From: JAEXOD01 sp963667875
Lineage (GTDB): Bacteria > Bacteroidota > Ignavibacteria > Ignavibacteriales > Melioribacteraceae
Direction of reading: 5' to 3'
Assembly (NCBI GenBank): GCA_963667875.2
Contig: CAXXGC010000003.1
Location: forward strand, 248,001 to 312,000
DNA: 64,000 nucleotides
Shown: positions 1 through 8,512 of the stretch, piece after piece
How positions within the stretch are numbered: position 1 is the first letter of the stretch
How the letters are laid out: every line of letters begins with the position of its first letter
Notes under the pieces: model-generated
The model's database searches: none
What the model saw: only the letters and a program-made list of their open reading frames with translations
Told to the model about the DNA's origin: nothing
Translations under genes and position numbers: made by a program

Positions 1-879
1 GATAATGGAAATTTGTTGACCGAAACAACCGGAACTCATTATAAAAAATGTACATACGATGAACAGGGAAATTTGCTTACTAAATTAAATGCATATTGGA
101 ATAACGCTTGGTTAAGTTATTTAAATGAAAATCTTACTACTTATACATACGATACGCAGGGTAATAGATTAACGGAAATACGCGAAGTTTGGGATGTAAA
201 TACAAATACCTTGATAAATAATTTCGCAACTTGTATTACATACACTTATGATCAGCAAGGTAATATGTTGACAAAAATAAAAGGAATTTGGAATGAGGCT
301 TGGCTAAGTTTTTTAACAAATGAACAAACAACTTATACATATGATTTATATGGCAATATGTTGAGTGAATTATTTGAGATATCTTATGACTTTACTAACA
401 TTGCTCAAAAAATATTTACTACTTATACTTATGATGATTATGGAAATGGGGCAAGTGCTGAATCTGCAACATGGAATCATGGAGTATGGACGCAGGGTGG
501 TAAAGAAATTCCCCTTTTTTATAATAATAAAAAAGATAGCATTTTTTTCCCAGCTTCAAGTATATCTGCCCAGTATACAACCTTTACAGGTGTAGCTAAA
601 GAACCTGCAAATGTTAACTCATTTATTCTTTACCAAAATTATCCAAATCCTTTTAACCCAAGTACAACAATTTCATTTACTTTGCCAAAGAAGGAATTTG
701 TAAAACTTATAATATATGATATATTGGGAAAAGAAATTATTACCTTGATAAATGAAGAGCTTCCGTCAGGAAGTCATCAAATAGTCTGGAATCCAAAAAA
801 GTTATCGAGTGGTATTTATTTTTATCGGTTGCAATCCGGTAAATATAGTGAAACACGTAAAATGAATCTCTTAAAATAA
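1..879 (+). CDS. T9SS type A sorting-domain protein with YD-like repeats (5' partial)
   Basis: The reading frame is open to the first base of the window, so the N-terminus and signal peptide lie outside it. The visible part has tandem units of about 45-50 residues, each carrying a TYTYD-x-x-GN core followed by a W-rich stretch, reminiscent of YD/RHS repeats. The last ~80 residues are a type A T9SS C-terminal signal (NYPNPFNPSTTISF, then a beta-rich stretch ending GIYFYRL...KMNLLK). In this family the signal directs export through the outer membrane and is usually cleaved there. The next gene has the same architecture and is a tandem paralog. The function of the repeat region is unknown; a surface or adhesive role is only inference. 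Confidence 0.85.
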   Translation, partial: DNGNLLTETTGTHYKKCTYDEQGNLLTKLNAYWNNAWLSYLNENLTTYTYDTQGNRLTEIREVWDVNTNTLINNFATCITYTYDQQGNMLTKIKGIWNEAWLSFLTNEQTTYTYDLYGNMLSELFEISYDFTNIAQKIFTTYTYDDYGNGASAESATWNHGVWTQGGKEIPLFYNNKKDSIFFPASSISAQYTTFTGVAKEPANVNSFILYQNYPNPFNPSTTISFTLPKKEFVKLIIYDILGKEIITLINEELPSGSHQIVWNPKKLSSGIYFYRLQSGKYSETRKMNLLK

Positions 880-1024
880 ATTTATTTTACAATGAAAATT
901 ATTAATTTGTTCTAACTCACAAGTAATACATATTGAAATGAAAAAGTGATATATAGCACAAATATTACATATTAAATACAGTATCTTAGTCATGTTGTTA
1001 ATTTTTTTTATTGGAGAGAAAAAT

Positions 1025-2314
1025 ATGAAACTTAAATTAATATTTATTTTATTGAACCTTGTGGCAATTAGTTTGTTTGCTCAAGATTTTTTACCAGGTG
1101 TAGCTCAAAGCGAATTTGACTTAGTTCAAAGACTGAATGGTTATACTAAATATAAAGATTCGCCTACTTTTTATAGACCTTCCAACGCTACTTTATTCAA
1201 TTGGAACGATCCTGATATAAATATATATTATACTTATGATCTACAAGGTGTTTTACAATCAGAAGAAATCCAATATCCATATAACAGCAAACAAAAAGTA
1301 ACTTATTCATATAAAGAAAATTTATTGTCGTATAAAACTCTTGATTCTTTAAAAAATAATCAATGGCAGAGCATTAAACAATATTTTTATACCTATAATA
1401 GTGAAGGTAATTTATCTTACATTTTAACTCAAAGGTGGGATGATTCATGCTGGATTAATACTAACCAAGATATTTATACTTATACAAATCAAAATCTTTT
1501 AGATAAACATACCACAACCAAGTGGGTAAATAACGAATGGCTGAATATTGATTGTTATACATATATTTATGATAATAATAATTTATTGGTATCATTATAT
1601 TATACTATTTGGGAAAACAATAATTGGGTTAACCAAACTCGTTATCGTTATCAATATAATTCGCATAAATTAGTTGCTGTTTATTATTCTGATTATTATA
1701 GCGGAAACAATTGGAATCAATCAGCCAGATTTATTGGTTCATTCGATTCAAATAATAATGTTACGTCATATGTTGATATTAGTTATAACATAATATCCGG
1801 TAGAGAGGAAGAACATGAACGGTATACTTATACGTACGATTTGCAAAATAATTGCATAAGCGTTTATCATTCTCGTACAACGTATGGTGTTATGCATTTT
1901 GCTTTAACACTTCCGGCAAGTGGAATTGTAAAAGTTTATTTTAACAATCGAACTAATTTTATTGAATATGATAGTCCGAAAGTTACAATACAGTATATAA
2001 CATTTACCAATGTTAATGATGATTTGACTGCTGTAAATTCTTGTTTTTTATCCCAAAACTATCCAAATCCCTTTAACCCAAGTACAACAATTAAATATAC
2101 TATTGGAGAAGCGTCTAATGTTAAATTAACAATTTACGATGTACTTGGCAAAGAAGTAGTAACCTTAATTAATTCGCAAGCAAGCCCCGGAGCATACTCA
2201 ATGATTTGGAATGCTACTGATAAGTTTGGTAAAAAAGTTACCAGCGGAATATATTTCTATACGTTGGAAGCAGGTAAATTTACTAAAACAAACAAGATGT
2301 TGTTAATTAAGTAA
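1025..2314 (+). CDS. T9SS type A sorting-domain protein with YD-like repeats
   Basis: This 429-residue exported protein starts with a clear signal peptide (MKLKLIFILLNLVAISLFAQ). I chose the ATG at 1025 because GGAGAG lies just upstream at 1013-1018; an in-frame ATG at 992 would add 11 residues before the signal peptide. The middle holds degenerate YTYD/YTYN repeats spaced about 45 residues apart with conserved W and N residues. The C-terminus carries NYPNPFNPSTTIKYT and ends SGIYFYTLEAG...KMLLIK, a type A T9SS sorting domain. It is a diverged paralog of the upstream gene and is followed by a strong terminator. Substrate and function are not visible from the sequence. Confidence 0.88.
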   Translation: MKLKLIFILLNLVAISLFAQDFLPGVAQSEFDLVQRLNGYTKYKDSPTFYRPSNATLFNWNDPDINIYYTYDLQGVLQSEEIQYPYNSKQKVTYSYKENLLSYKTLDSLKNNQWQSIKQYFYTYNSEGNLSYILTQRWDDSCWINTNQDIYTYTNQNLLDKHTTTKWVNNEWLNIDCYTYIYDNNNLLVSLYYTIWENNNWVNQTRYRYQYNSHKLVAVYYSDYYSGNNWNQSARFIGSFDSNNNVTSYVDISYNIISGREEEHERYTYTYDLQNNCISVYHSRTTYGVMHFALTLPASGIVKVYFNNRTNFIEYDSPKVTIQYITFTNVNDDLTAVNSCFLSQNYPNPFNPSTTIKYTIGEASNVKLTIYDVLGKEVVTLINSQASPGAYSMIWNATDKFGKKVTSGIYFYTLEAGKFTKTNKMLLIK

Positions 2315-2351
2315 AGAGTAATTGTAAATTTTGAATTTTTAATTCTCAATT

Positions 2352-2390
2352 AAAAGCCGTGGTTAAATAAAATTAGCCGCGGTTTTTTTT
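2352..2390 (+). terminator. Rho-independent terminator
   Basis: A-tract, GC stem (CCGTGG paired with CCGCGG through a wobble, with one bulged G), AT loop, then eight T. It lies 38 bp after the stop of the preceding T9SS gene. The same GCGG-T8 right arm closes the two other T9SS cargo genes near 44.1 and 46.6 kb. Confidence 0.8.
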
Positions 2391-2473
2391 GTTTAAAGAA
2401 TAATAATTTATAAAAAAAAATCATTAGGGTTGTTAATGGGACTTTAATAAATTAAATAATGCAAGTTACTTAA

Positions 2474-2542
2474 GCACTACAGAGTTGTGCCACGTTTGTA
2501 ATCACGGTGTACTTTCGAAATCAAAGAACTCCAGCGGAGTTC
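2474..2542 (+). repeat. Double-hairpin element, family DH1 (copy 1)
   Basis: Hairpin one GCACTAC-aga-GTTGTGC (one mismatched pair), a 35-nt linker beginning CACGTTTGTAATCAC, and hairpin two GAACTCC-agc-GGAGTTC. The plan is the same as in the copies at 16875, 18533, 18627, 31481, 31804 and 46939: two hairpins with 7-bp arms and 3-nt loops, total 67-71 bp. Confidence 0.7.
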
Positions 2543-3181
2543 AACTTTTTGATATATTGTTGTATAAATAAACTGGCTTTAGAATTGATTAGAATTGTTA
2601 ATATTACCAAATAACCCGGTTAAAAATTAGTGGTTTTTATTTGAAAATTAATGGGTAAAAAATATAACGATTTTTCGGAGTATAAAAATTTATATTAAAA
2701 TAATATATTAGACATAATTTTATAACATTTTATTAAAATAAACAACTAAACATTATTTGTTAAAGTAAAATATAGCATATACTCTAAAAACGGAGCACGC
2801 ACTTAAAGTTTAAAAATGATTATTAAATGAACTCGACCCTTAGTTTATTGGGTTGGTTTTAGCCATAAATTATGTCATTTTTTGCAATAAGGCAGTTTTA
2901 AGTCTCTCTAAAACTCTAAAACGTCTTATATTAAACGTTTATTGCGGGAGCAGTGTCATAAAATATTTGGAGCATGTTAATAAAATATACTTTTTAAGTA
3001 CAATAAAAATAAATGCCATAATGGAAATAATTAAGTGTAACTTGTTATAATAAAAATAGATATCTTATTTAGTTAAAGTATTTGTTGGTAACGATCATGG
3101 AATTTTATCCCTGATTTTGTATTGATTTTTAGTTGAAAAGTAAGCTTCAGCTTGCGGATTAAAGCTTTAAAAGTTAAAGAT

Positions 3182-3253
3182 AGAACACAGATGACGCTGA
3201 TTAGACAATTAACAATCTGCGCAAATCCGTTAAATCTGCGTAATCAGTGTTCT
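3182..3253. repeat. Imperfect inverted repeat (AACACAG...CTGTGTT type)
   Basis: The arms AGAACACAGATGACGCTGAT and ATCTGCGTAATCAGTGTTCT pair imperfectly over about 22 bp; an internal copy of AATCTGCG lies between them. A related half-copy occurs at 16828-16847. This type of dispersed repeat is familiar in Bacteroidota intergenic DNA. Confidence 0.6.
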
Positions 3254-3276
3254 TTAATTTTGTAAAAAATAATGTC

Positions 3277-3341
3277 ACCACCTTTGGGGTTTTGTGTCAG
3301 GTGTGTCACGGTTTTCTATAATAATGCCATCCCTTTGGGAT
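3277..3341 (+). repeat. Double-hairpin element, family DH2 (copy A)
   Basis: Hairpin one ACC(a)CC-ttt-GGGGT, preceded by ATGTC, about 38 nt of linker ending in ATAATGCC, and hairpin two ATCCC-ttt-GGGAT. Both loops read ttt. Sister copies at 23860 and 31691 have gtc/gtc and ttc/ttc. Confidence 0.7.
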
Positions 3342-3470
3342 TAAAACCCACCCCAAATACAATCATAATAATAGTAAAAATCAAACGAATCATAGTTCAG
3401 ACAATTAAATACGGATTAAACTGGTAACTGAAAAAAGATTTATTATTATAGCTGGCAAAATTTTCTATAA

Positions 3471-3500
3471 AAAAAGGAGCACGATTATGTGTGCTCCTTT
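3471..3500 (-). terminator. Rho-independent terminator of the minus-strand gene
   Basis: Perfect 10-bp stem AAAGGAGCAC / GTGCTCCTTT with an 8-nt loop; on the minus strand it is followed by seven T. It lies 27 bp beyond the stop of the 3528-5225 gene. Confidence 0.9.
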
Positions 3501-3527
3501 AATAATATAAATGTATAAAAAATAATA

Positions 3528-5225
3528 CTATTTCATTCTAAGGCCTTTCTCCTCAGTAATAAATATCCAACCAACAACCTTACCAATATCAATTTTTTCG
3601 TAGTTATTCCAATATCTTTTTGTTCTAACATTAAGCGAACTAGTATCAAATTCGGATATTGATTCAGCTTCTTTCATAAGATCGGTAATTCTTTGCTGCC
3701 ATTGTTTCATGTTTTCAACACGTAAATCGCACCATCCATCTTTACTCCATGATGTAATGTTAGCAGGTGTAATTTCTAATTCGGCTTCTCCTCTAAAAGG
3801 TGGAATTTTCATTTCATTTCCGCGCAGCAGATTTTTGCCGTCAGGTAATAAAATTGGAATACCTATTGAAATTATTTCACTTCTTAATTTTACATTAGAC
3901 TGAATTAATTCATAACATTTATCCGATAATGCTTGAGGTGTAGCAGCAACAATATTCGGCATAGTTGTACATATTATTTTTAACAATTGTAATTCGTATA
4001 AAAGTTTTGATAGTCTTGGAGGACCTAAAAGCTCAAACGCGATGCTTTGCTGCCCATGAATTTCTTCAAGTTCATTTAATTTTTCAACTGCATAGTGCTG
4101 CATAAATCCGGCTCTAAAACTAGGTGAAAGAGAAGCGTTATCCAATGCATTAATTATATCATGACCGGTATTTCTACCCATAATTTCATAAATTACGTCA
4201 TCTGCAATTTCTTCAGGTGTAACATATTCCATTTGACCTTGTGTTGAAATAGCTTCAAACTCGCCACGCGAAAATGTACCATTTTCTCCCGTATCAATAA
4301 ATACAGAATGTAATTTTTGACCCGATGTTGGAAATGGCGAATCAAGTTTTAATTTTAATACATCTTTTAACGGAATAGCCTGTTCTAATTCAACTTCGGA
4401 TAATTCAATTGCGCGGCCGCGTTTTTTTATTTCACCGTAACCAATATTTTTCCATGCAATAGCCGCAGTTGGTTTAATTTCTTTTGTAATTGCGCCCGAT
4501 GGAGTTCTACCCATCAAAAATAAAAGCATTGTATGTGCGCCGGCAATAGAAGATTTACTTAATAAAACTCTTGATGGTTTTTCTTCGCTATGCGTATATG
4601 GTATGTTAAGTCCCATTCCACCGGTGCCGCTTGTGCCAATTTTAACGTACATCTCGGTTTTATTTTCATTCATTGAATTGTATAAAATTTGAATATGCCT
4701 TATTAACTGCGGAATATACAAAGTACACATCATTTTTTCGGTTTCAGCAATTATATCTTCAACAGGAGATTTTACTTCAATTGTCTTTTTTATGGTTCTA
4801 TATGTAGTATAAATATCCTGGTATGCTATACCGGTTGCAGAGTTAATACAATCAACTATTATATCAGGTTTATATTTGCTTAACACTTGATAAATAGGTG
4901 ATGAATGTAAAATTTCAGGTGATAATTCCTCCATAGTATCCGACATCAGGACTTTTCTTTTTATCGGGTCATTTAATATTGCAAATCTGTCTTGATCTTT
5001 AAATTCGTTACGTACAAAAATATTACCCCACCAAGGAATAAAATAATCTTCAGGTTTGTCAGGGAATTCTTTTTTTAATTGTTCAACGTACTCTTCGGCT
5101 TCTGATTGTTTTAGTGATGTTAAAATGATTTGTTTTGGATTTTGGGGCAATATTTTTTTTGTCACTGCATTTCCAACAAGTCCCCAAGCACCCAGTATTA
5201 ATACAACTTTGTTTTGAATATCCAT
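3528..5225 (-). CDS. NAD(P)-binding Rossmann-fold protein, function unknown
   Basis: This 565-residue cytosolic protein opens with a dinucleotide-binding loop, LILGAWGLVGNAV (residues 8-20), after a short strand, as in extended short-chain dehydrogenases or epimerases. Further on are a sugar-nucleotide-epimerase-like strand (PDIIVDCINSATG) and a glycine-rich KIGTSGTGGMG segment. It is much longer than a typical SDR (250-350 residues), and the C-terminal ~250 residues match nothing I recognise. GAGG lies 5 bp before the ATG. The gene stands alone, divergent from ptsN, and ends in a strong terminator. The cofactor-binding fold is well supported; the substrate is not. Confidence 0.75.
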   Translation of the reverse strand: MDIQNKVVLILGAWGLVGNAVTKKILPQNPKQIILTSLKQSEAEEYVEQLKKEFPDKPEDYFIPWWGNIFVRNEFKDQDRFAILNDPIKRKVLMSDTMEELSPEILHSSPIYQVLSKYKPDIIVDCINSATGIAYQDIYTTYRTIKKTIEVKSPVEDIIAETEKMMCTLYIPQLIRHIQILYNSMNENKTEMYVKIGTSGTGGMGLNIPYTHSEEKPSRVLLSKSSIAGAHTMLLFLMGRTPSGAITKEIKPTAAIAWKNIGYGEIKKRGRAIELSEVELEQAIPLKDVLKLKLDSPFPTSGQKLHSVFIDTGENGTFSRGEFEAISTQGQMEYVTPEEIADDVIYEIMGRNTGHDIINALDNASLSPSFRAGFMQHYAVEKLNELEEIHGQQSIAFELLGPPRLSKLLYELQLLKIICTTMPNIVAATPQALSDKCYELIQSNVKLRSEIISIGIPILLPDGKNLLRGNEMKIPPFRGEAELEITPANITSWSKDGWCDLRVENMKQWQQRITDLMKEAESISEFDTSSLNVRTKRYWNNYEKIDIGKVVGWIFITEEKGLRMK

Positions 5226-5401
5226 AAATCCTCTTAATTAGTATTTAAAGAATAATATGTGAAAATACTCTTTAGTTGCATACAAGTCAACCAAAATAAG
5301 CTAAAAGAAGCATTTTTTTTAATTTATAAAATTTTGTTTTAATTGCTTAAGATTAAAACCTTTGTTAACTTTAAACATCAAATAATAAATACTATACCAA
5401 T

Positions 5402-5872
5402 ATGAAAGTGACTAATATTTTAACCGAAAAAATGATAATACCTGAATTAAAGGGTACTACAAAAATTGAAGTGATAAACGAGTTAGTCGATTTGCTCAAA
5501 GGGGATGAGCGAGTAGATGATCTTGAAGAATTACGCCGAGCTGTTTTAGATAGGGAAAAAATTATGTCAACAGGAGTTGGCAAAGGATTTGCAATCCCGC
5601 ATGCTAAAACTGATGCTGTTAAAGATATGATAGCTGCATTCGGTAAAACCACACGACAAATTGAATATGATGCTTTGGATGAACAACCCGTGCATCTTGT
5701 GTTTTTACTTGTTGGTAAAGAAAATTATGTTGCCCCTCACATAAAACTTTTAAGCAGAATTTCGCGCATGATGAATAAAGATGAATTTAGAGAAGATTTA
5801 TTTGTTGCCAAAACTGCCGAAGAGATATATAAAATATTTTTTAATGAAGAAGAAAAATACTTGGAAATATAA
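5402..5872 (+). CDS. PTS EIIA (nitrogen-type, PtsN-like) domain protein
   Basis: This 156-residue single-domain EIIA protein is normal length for PtsN. The phosphorylatable histidine sits in GVGKGFAIPHAKT (His67), the hallmark of the fructose/nitrogen EIIA family. VHLVFLLVGKEN and HIKLLSRISRMM are also conserved family segments. Such proteins accept phosphate from NPr/HPr and usually regulate rather than transport when no IIB/IIC partner is present; none is visible here. It heads a tightly packed run with hisS 6 bp downstream, suggesting co-transcription with translation genes. A regulatory rather than sugar-transport role is my inference. Confidence 0.9.
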   Translation: MKVTNILTEKMIIPELKGTTKIEVINELVDLLKGDERVDDLEELRRAVLDREKIMSTGVGKGFAIPHAKTDAVKDMIAAFGKTTRQIEYDALDEQPVHLVFLLVGKENYVAPHIKLLSRISRMMNKDEFREDLFVAKTAEEIYKIFFNEEEKYLEI

Positions 5873-5878
5873 GCACTT

Positions 5879-7138
5879 ATGATTAAAGCAATTACAGGCA
5901 CAAAAGATATTTTACCGGAAGATATTAATAAATGGTATTATGTTGAAAATTTAGTAAAAAAAGTAATGCAAAATTTTAACTATAAGGAACTGAGAACACC
6001 GGTTTTTGAAGAAACAGGTTTATTCAGCCGTGGAATTGGTGAAGCAACCGATATAGTTAGTAAGGAAATGTACACTTTTATAGATAGAAGCAGTTTAAGT
6101 GTTACACTTAAGCCGGAAATGACAGCATCTGTTGTTCGTTCGTTTATTGAACATTCGATGGATAAAAAACAAAATTTAAATAAATTGTTTTATATTTCAC
6201 CTATGTTTAGGCAGGAACGTCCGCAGGCAGGAAGATTTCGCCAGTTTCATCAATTTGGAGCTGAAGCCCTTGGGAGCAACGACCCTGCTTTAGATGCTGA
6301 AATGATTTTGTTAGCTTATGATATTTTTAATTCGATTGGATTAAAAAATCTTGTAGTTAAAATTAATTCGTTAGGTGTACCTGAATCGCGCGAAAGATAT
6401 AAAACCGAATTAAAAAAATATTTATCGGATAAAATTGATAAATTATCGGAAGAAAGTAAAAAACGTTTGGAAACAAACATTTTAAGAATATTTGACAGTA
6501 AAGAATATCAAGATAAAGAAATAATGAAAAATGCACCAATATTATTAGATTATCTTGATGACGAGAGCCTTATTCAATTTGAAGCGGTTAAAAAACATTT
6601 AACTGCCGCAAATATTCCGTTTGAAATTGATCCGACTTTAGTAAGGGGATTAGATTATTATACCAATACAACTTTTGAAGTTGTAAGCGGAAGTATTGGT
6701 TCGCAAAGCGCGTTATGCGGTGGCGGAAGGTATGATTTACTTATTGAACAACTTGGAGGTAAAGCCACTCCTGGTGTTGGATTTGCAGCCGGAATTGAAA
6801 GACTTTTATTAGCATGTGAAAATGAAGGCTGTTTAAATTTACAACCTGATAGTTTAGATATATATATAGTTAGATTGGATAATGAATTAAAAAATCTTGC
6901 TTACCAATATGCAGTTGATTTTAGAAGAAAAGGTTTTAATGTTGAGTTAGATTATTTACAAAGAAGTATTAAAGCACAAATGCGTGAAGCTAATAAATTG
7001 AATTCAAAATATGTTCTTTTTGTTGGCGGTGATGAATATAAAAATAACGAAGTTGTTTTAAAAAATATGGTTTCTAGTGAACAAAAAAACATTTCAATTG
7101 ACTCCATAAATGAAATTGAAAATATTATAAGAGGATAA
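5879..7138 (+). CDS. hisS: Histidine--tRNA ligase
   Basis: This class II aminoacyl-tRNA synthetase charges tRNA-His with histidine in the cytosol. Its 419 residues are typical. Motif 2 is seen as FRQERPQAGRFRQFHQFG (about residues 110-127). The histidine-A signatures LVRGLDYYTNTTFE and CGGGRYDLL follow, and a C-terminal anticodon-binding domain starts near residue 325 (IYIVRLDNEL). The ATG at 5879 follows the ptsN stop by 6 bp, and the next gene starts one base after the hisS stop, so the four genes 5402-8387 probably form one transcript. Confidence 0.97.
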   Translation: MIKAITGTKDILPEDINKWYYVENLVKKVMQNFNYKELRTPVFEETGLFSRGIGEATDIVSKEMYTFIDRSSLSVTLKPEMTASVVRSFIEHSMDKKQNLNKLFYISPMFRQERPQAGRFRQFHQFGAEALGSNDPALDAEMILLAYDIFNSIGLKNLVVKINSLGVPESRERYKTELKKYLSDKIDKLSEESKKRLETNILRIFDSKEYQDKEIMKNAPILLDYLDDESLIQFEAVKKHLTAANIPFEIDPTLVRGLDYYTNTTFEVVSGSIGSQSALCGGGRYDLLIEQLGGKATPGVGFAAGIERLLLACENEGCLNLQPDSLDIYIVRLDNELKNLAYQYAVDFRRKGFNVELDYLQRSIKAQMREANKLNSKYVLFVGGDEYKNNEVVLKNMVSSEQKNISIDSINEIENIIRG

Positions 7139-7139
7139 T

Positions 7140-7655
7140 TTGCCACTTAAGCATCCCGGTTCGATTCCTAAGATACCGAAAACGAGAAATAAAAAAGCAC
7201 AAGCGGCTATTAATGCAATACCGCAAAAGAAGCCGGATAAATTGGAATATGTATGTAAAGCGTTTTTTTATTATGATGAAGTTATTCAAAAACAATATAT
7301 TTCACTAACTGTTGAAACAATTGTTGAGTTTACAGCTTTTTCGTACGAACTATCTGTTGAAGTTGTTAAGGAAAAAGATCAGATATATTTAGTTTTAATG
7401 GGTTTATTTGCAAAACCTAATTATGCGCCGCAAGTACAACCCGCCAGCAAAGATAGTTTGTTTGATGATCTAATTGGGAAAAAAACTATTAATGTAGTTA
7501 AACAAGACGGAAGTATAAACTCGGCAGTTTACGATTTTAATTTGATTGAAAAGAAAATTACTTTGGTTGACGAGTTTTTACCAGAAAAAGAAAATAATAG
7601 ATTGTTTTGCAAATTTGCAGTAGCAGTAGAAGAATATTCATTTTTGGATGCCTAA
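7140..7655 (+). CDS. Conserved-looking protein of unknown function
   Basis: A 171-residue protein starting at TTG, one base after the hisS stop; there is no in-frame ATG in the first half and AGAGGAT upstream can serve as ribosome site. The N-terminal 35 residues are basic and low-complexity (KTRNKKAQAAINAIPQKK); the rest alternates strands and helices, with no signal peptide, membrane segment or motif I recognise. The position between hisS and rlmB suggests a cytosolic housekeeping role, but that is only context. Confidence 0.7.
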   Translation: MPLKHPGSIPKIPKTRNKKAQAAINAIPQKKPDKLEYVCKAFFYYDEVIQKQYISLTVETIVEFTAFSYELSVEVVKEKDQIYLVLMGLFAKPNYAPQVQPASKDSLFDDLIGKKTINVVKQDGSINSAVYDFNLIEKKITLVDEFLPEKENNRLFCKFAVAVEEYSFLDA

Positions 7656-7658
7656 GTA

Positions 7659-8387
7659 ATGGGAAAAATATACGGACGTATTCCGGTTTTAGAAGCTTTA
7701 AAAGCTGGTGTTAGTTTACAGGCTATTTTTTTAGCTGTTGGAATTAAAGGGCAGGTTATTGAGGATATTCAAAAGCTGGCAAAATTTAACAACGTTCCAA
7801 TTACTCTTATTCCTCAAGGAAAAATGGAAACCACTCTTGGGAAGGTGAATTCGCAGGGTGTTTATGCCGTTCAAACAGAAATGAATTTCAGCAGTGTGGA
7901 TGAGATATTATCGGTTTCTAAGAAAAAGAAATATCCGCTTGTTTTAATATTGGATTCAATTCAGGATCCGCATAATTTAGGTGCTATTTTGCGTACTGCC
8001 GAAGGATGTGGAGTTGACGGTGTTTTTTTGACAACTCATAATTCCGCAAAAATAAACGAAACTGTTGAAAAAACTTCGGCTGGTGCTGTTTTTCATCTTA
8101 AAATTTGTAATGTTGCCAACATAAACCAATTAATAAAAGAATTAAAAAAGGAAGGGTATTGGATTTTTGGCAGTATGTTAGACAATAAAGCTAAAAATTA
8201 TAGCGACCATGATTACAAATTACCTGCTGCTATTGTACTTGGAAATGAAGGGAAGGGAATGCACCGATTAACAGCCGAAAATTGCGACTTTTTAGTTAAA
8301 ATACCAATGATGGGTAAAATTGAGTCGTTAAACGTTTCGGTTTCGGCCGGAATTTTATTATACGAAGTTTTAAGGCAAAGAAATTAA
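7659..8387 (+). CDS. rlmB: TrmH-family 23S rRNA (guanosine-2'-O-)-methyltransferase RlmB
   Basis: This SPOUT methyltransferase of 242 residues transfers a methyl group from SAM to a ribose 2'-OH of 23S rRNA. The N-terminal substrate-binding domain begins YGRIPVLEALKAG. The three TrmH motifs are present: LDSIQDPHNLGAILRTAE (motif 1), IVLGNEGKGM (motif 2) and IPMMGKIESLNVSVSAGILL (motif 3, the knot). Length and motif spacing fit RlmB better than the shorter TrmL. It is the last gene of the ptsN-hisS run, 3 bp after the preceding stop. RlmB versus another TrmH-type rRNA methylase cannot be fully separated by eye. Confidence 0.88.
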   Translation: MGKIYGRIPVLEALKAGVSLQAIFLAVGIKGQVIEDIQKLAKFNNVPITLIPQGKMETTLGKVNSQGVYAVQTEMNFSSVDEILSVSKKKKYPLVLILDSIQDPHNLGAILRTAEGCGVDGVFLTTHNSAKINETVEKTSAGAVFHLKICNVANINQLIKELKKEGYWIFGSMLDNKAKNYSDHDYKLPAAIVLGNEGKGMHRLTAENCDFLVKIPMMGKIESLNVSVSAGILLYEVLRQRN

Positions 8388-8462
8388 AAAAATAAAAATT
8401 AAAAGGAACGATTTTTAAATTTATTAGGTTTTAAATTTCAAAAGAGTTATTTTTTTGATACG

Positions 8463-8486
8463 AATCTTGACTTTTTTTTCAAGATT
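8463..8486. promoter_or_regulatory. Inverted repeat in the sufB promoter region (candidate operator)
   Basis: Perfect 8-bp arms AATCTTGA and TCAAGATT separated by 8 nt (C followed by T's), centred about 38 bp upstream of the sufB start and just downstream of a promoter-like TTATTTTTTTG. The Rrf2-family regulator encoded at 15279 is a plausible ligand, but nothing in the sequence proves it. It could instead be a weak hairpin in the 5' leader. Confidence 0.4.
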
Positions 8487-8512
8487 AAAGTAATAGATAA
8501 ATTGGAGTATAA

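Larger units (their letters stand above)
2391..3470. other. Convergent intergenic gap with three kinds of repeat
   Basis: About 1.1 kb between two convergent genes with no credible coding sequence. It holds a double-hairpin element at 2474-2542, an imperfect inverted repeat of the AACACAG/ATCTGCGTAATC type at 3182-3253, and a TGTCACC-type double hairpin at 3277-3341. The remaining AT-rich sequence shows nothing I can name. A 65-codon open frame at 2853-3050 has no ribosome site and does not look like a gene. Confidence 0.7.

Noticed and set aside
1..520. CRISPR-like regular repeats
   Set aside because: The spacing is regular but the units are degenerate at DNA level and encode an in-frame protein repeat; no cas genes are present.
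2853..3050. 65-codon open frame in the first convergent gap
   Set aside because: No ribosome site, no recognisable protein features, and surrounded by repeats; most likely chance.
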